58,893 bases of DNA. Origin: Gnetum montanum (taxonomy: Eukaryota; Streptophyta; Gnetopsida; Gnetales; Gnetaceae). Of the stretch, positions 57,600 to 58,893 are shown one piece after another. The stretch's first letter is position 1. Every line of letters begins with the position of its first letter. Under the pieces are notes generated by a model. It had not been told where the DNA came from and searched no databases. It saw only the letters and a list, made by a program, of their open reading frames with translations. Position numbers and translations under genes: made by a program. Location of the stretch: positions 146,009-204,901 of the forward strand of contig MNCI01002227.1 of assembly GCA_015680685.1 (NCBI GenBank). The letters run 5' to 3'.

Positions 57600-58893
57600 A
57601 AGAGCTTAACTACAGCATTAGCTGTTGAACAATGTCTCCTTGAATAGACAAGGAGAGAATATTAGTAGGAGAATCACGTTGAAAAACCACATTACAACGA
57701 AATTTCCAGATAGCATGGAGAATAAGGGGACGAAGGCGACACCAGATATAAATCAAAGAGCCTTGAAGATGCGGAGTGTCACCAAAAAGAACCTCATCCA
57801 AGCTTGGTCGAAAACCTTGTAAAAACCTGCCACACCAAATCCAAGAGCTATGAGCAAGGGGACAAGAAAAAAATAGTGAGTAAAAGCATCTTCCTTGTGA
57901 CAAATAGGACATCGTGGGTTAGGAACCCGCAGATGAGAGCGCCAAACACCCACAGGAAGACCTTGGTGAATCAAATACCATAGAAAATGTTGAATCTTTG
58001 AAGAAGTAGGAGTAGTCCAATTAGTCTAAATACGTTGCTTCCAAACCTGCACATTAAGATTAACTTGCCAAAGATGGTTGAATCTAGGCCAAATATTAGT
58101 AGTGGAATTAATAAGAGAGTAAACAATCTTATAATGATAGGGAAAAATTTGATGACTAGAAATCCAAGAAAGATCTAAAAAACCACCAAGGGAGTCTTGA
58201 ATAACAGCACTTTTGTTCAAGCTATGTAAAATCGTACAAAAGGTAGACTTTTGAGCAGCATTAATACTGTAAATAAGGTGACATTTAGTCCAAGTAATCT
58301 AACGATTATGAATGCGAAGAGAGGAGAGGGAGGAGATGCCAAGCTTATCCCAAGTGCTACATAGACGAGGACGCTTAATGGCCCAAGGTTCATTGTGAAT
58401 GGGAATCCACCAAGGAGAGAGCTTATCAAGTGTAGAGGAAGAAATAGTGATAGTGTTAAAGTTCCAAAACTGACTAATATAACACCATGCCTTCCAAATG
58501 TGTTTGATGACAATAGAACCAGAAATGGTAATACCAGTGGGAAAAAGAATCTAGTTAAGGAAATGAGTATTATTCCAATAATTACTACCTTTGGGCTTCC
58601 CAAGATGTATGCGTTTAAGGAAAAGAAGCTTCCAAGGTTCAGAGCCAAATAAGCATTTGGCCATCCATTTGGCACATGACACAATGCCCTGTTTGTAGCA
58701 ATTAATGAGGCCCAAACCATCATCCTCTTTATGAGAAGTATAGACGTTCCAAGCAACCCGACAAAATCCTTTCTTAGTATGGCTGCTGTTCCAAAGAAAG
58801 TGTTTGACTAGTTGATCAATGTGAAGATAAGCAGAGATGCTAGGAGCCCAACAAGAAGAGTAATACACATGGGTAGCTTGGAGAATATGCTTG
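57600..58893 (-). pseudogene. L1-type LINE ORF2, C-terminal part, runs off the edge
   Basis: Read from 58893 down: AYLHIDQLVKHFLWNSSHTKKGFCRVAWNV..KEDDGLGLINCYKQGIVSCAKWMAKCL, the post-RT region of plant L1 LINEs (family form W..lC.PK..GGLGi). Then WDKLGISSLSS and VNLNVQVWKQRI, followed by the reverse-transcriptase zinc-binding domain (zf-RVT): LIHQGLPVGVWRSHL..NPRCPICHKEDAFTHYFF and WIWCGRFLQGF (57975-57820). One frame holds from 58868 to about 57860 with three or four stops, then shifts once. It is the least decayed coding sequence in the window. The RT catalytic part is beyond the right edge. Confidence 0.85.

Overview
The window looks like intergenic DNA from a seed plant with a large, slowly purged genome. 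It is AT-rich and consists almost wholly of plant-type retrotransposons: Ty3/gypsy elements of the Athila/Tat kind with tRNA-Asp-like primer sites, Ty1/copia elements, and LINE fragments of RTE and L1 type. CpG/CpHpG sites in older copies have largely decayed to TpG/CpA. The species cannot be named from this sequence. No intact host gene, tRNA, rRNA or CRISPR array was recognised.

Layout. 1-1689: unassigned, with a CpG-retaining stretch at about 240-1140. 1690-6275: plus-strand non-autonomous gypsy-like element A (A/E family), interrupted by a young solo LTR at 3029-3955 with a perfect 5-bp target duplication. 6751-7300: RTE LINE 3' end. 7331-11256: 5' LTR, primer site, gag and protease of a plus-strand gypsy element C. 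C is split by a minus-strand gypsy element H (11257-38050) and, 33 bp further right, by element J (38084-43713). C resumes with RT/RNase H at 43719-45620.

H is itself split three times inside pol: by E1 (17117-25289, with an assembly gap), by a solo LTR (25630-26636) and by E2 (27023-33528). Removing these leaves about 11 kb, a reasonable size for an Athila/Tat element. Further right, a minus-strand copia element L (45626-48556 and 53734-about 55475, plus leader/LTR) is split by a plus-strand copia element K (48557-53733). A minus-strand L1-type LINE runs off the right edge (57600-58893).

Two parts stand out. First, A, E1, E2 and three other LTRs share an LTR family with TGATGRG...CTCATCA ends. 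E1 and A encode no visible pol. E1 carries gag plus a second 924-codon frame (conserved N-terminal domain, long coiled-coil C-terminus). That frame is preceded by what looks like its own promoter, a palindromic GATATC array plus TATA box laid out as in the LTR, and by a candidate spliced leader. Second, element J has LTRs, a perfect target duplication and a primer site but no visible gag or pol. It carries an intronless, decayed copy of a CCR4-type (EEP-fold) nuclease gene in the element's own orientation, which looks like capture of a host gene by an LTR retrotransposon.
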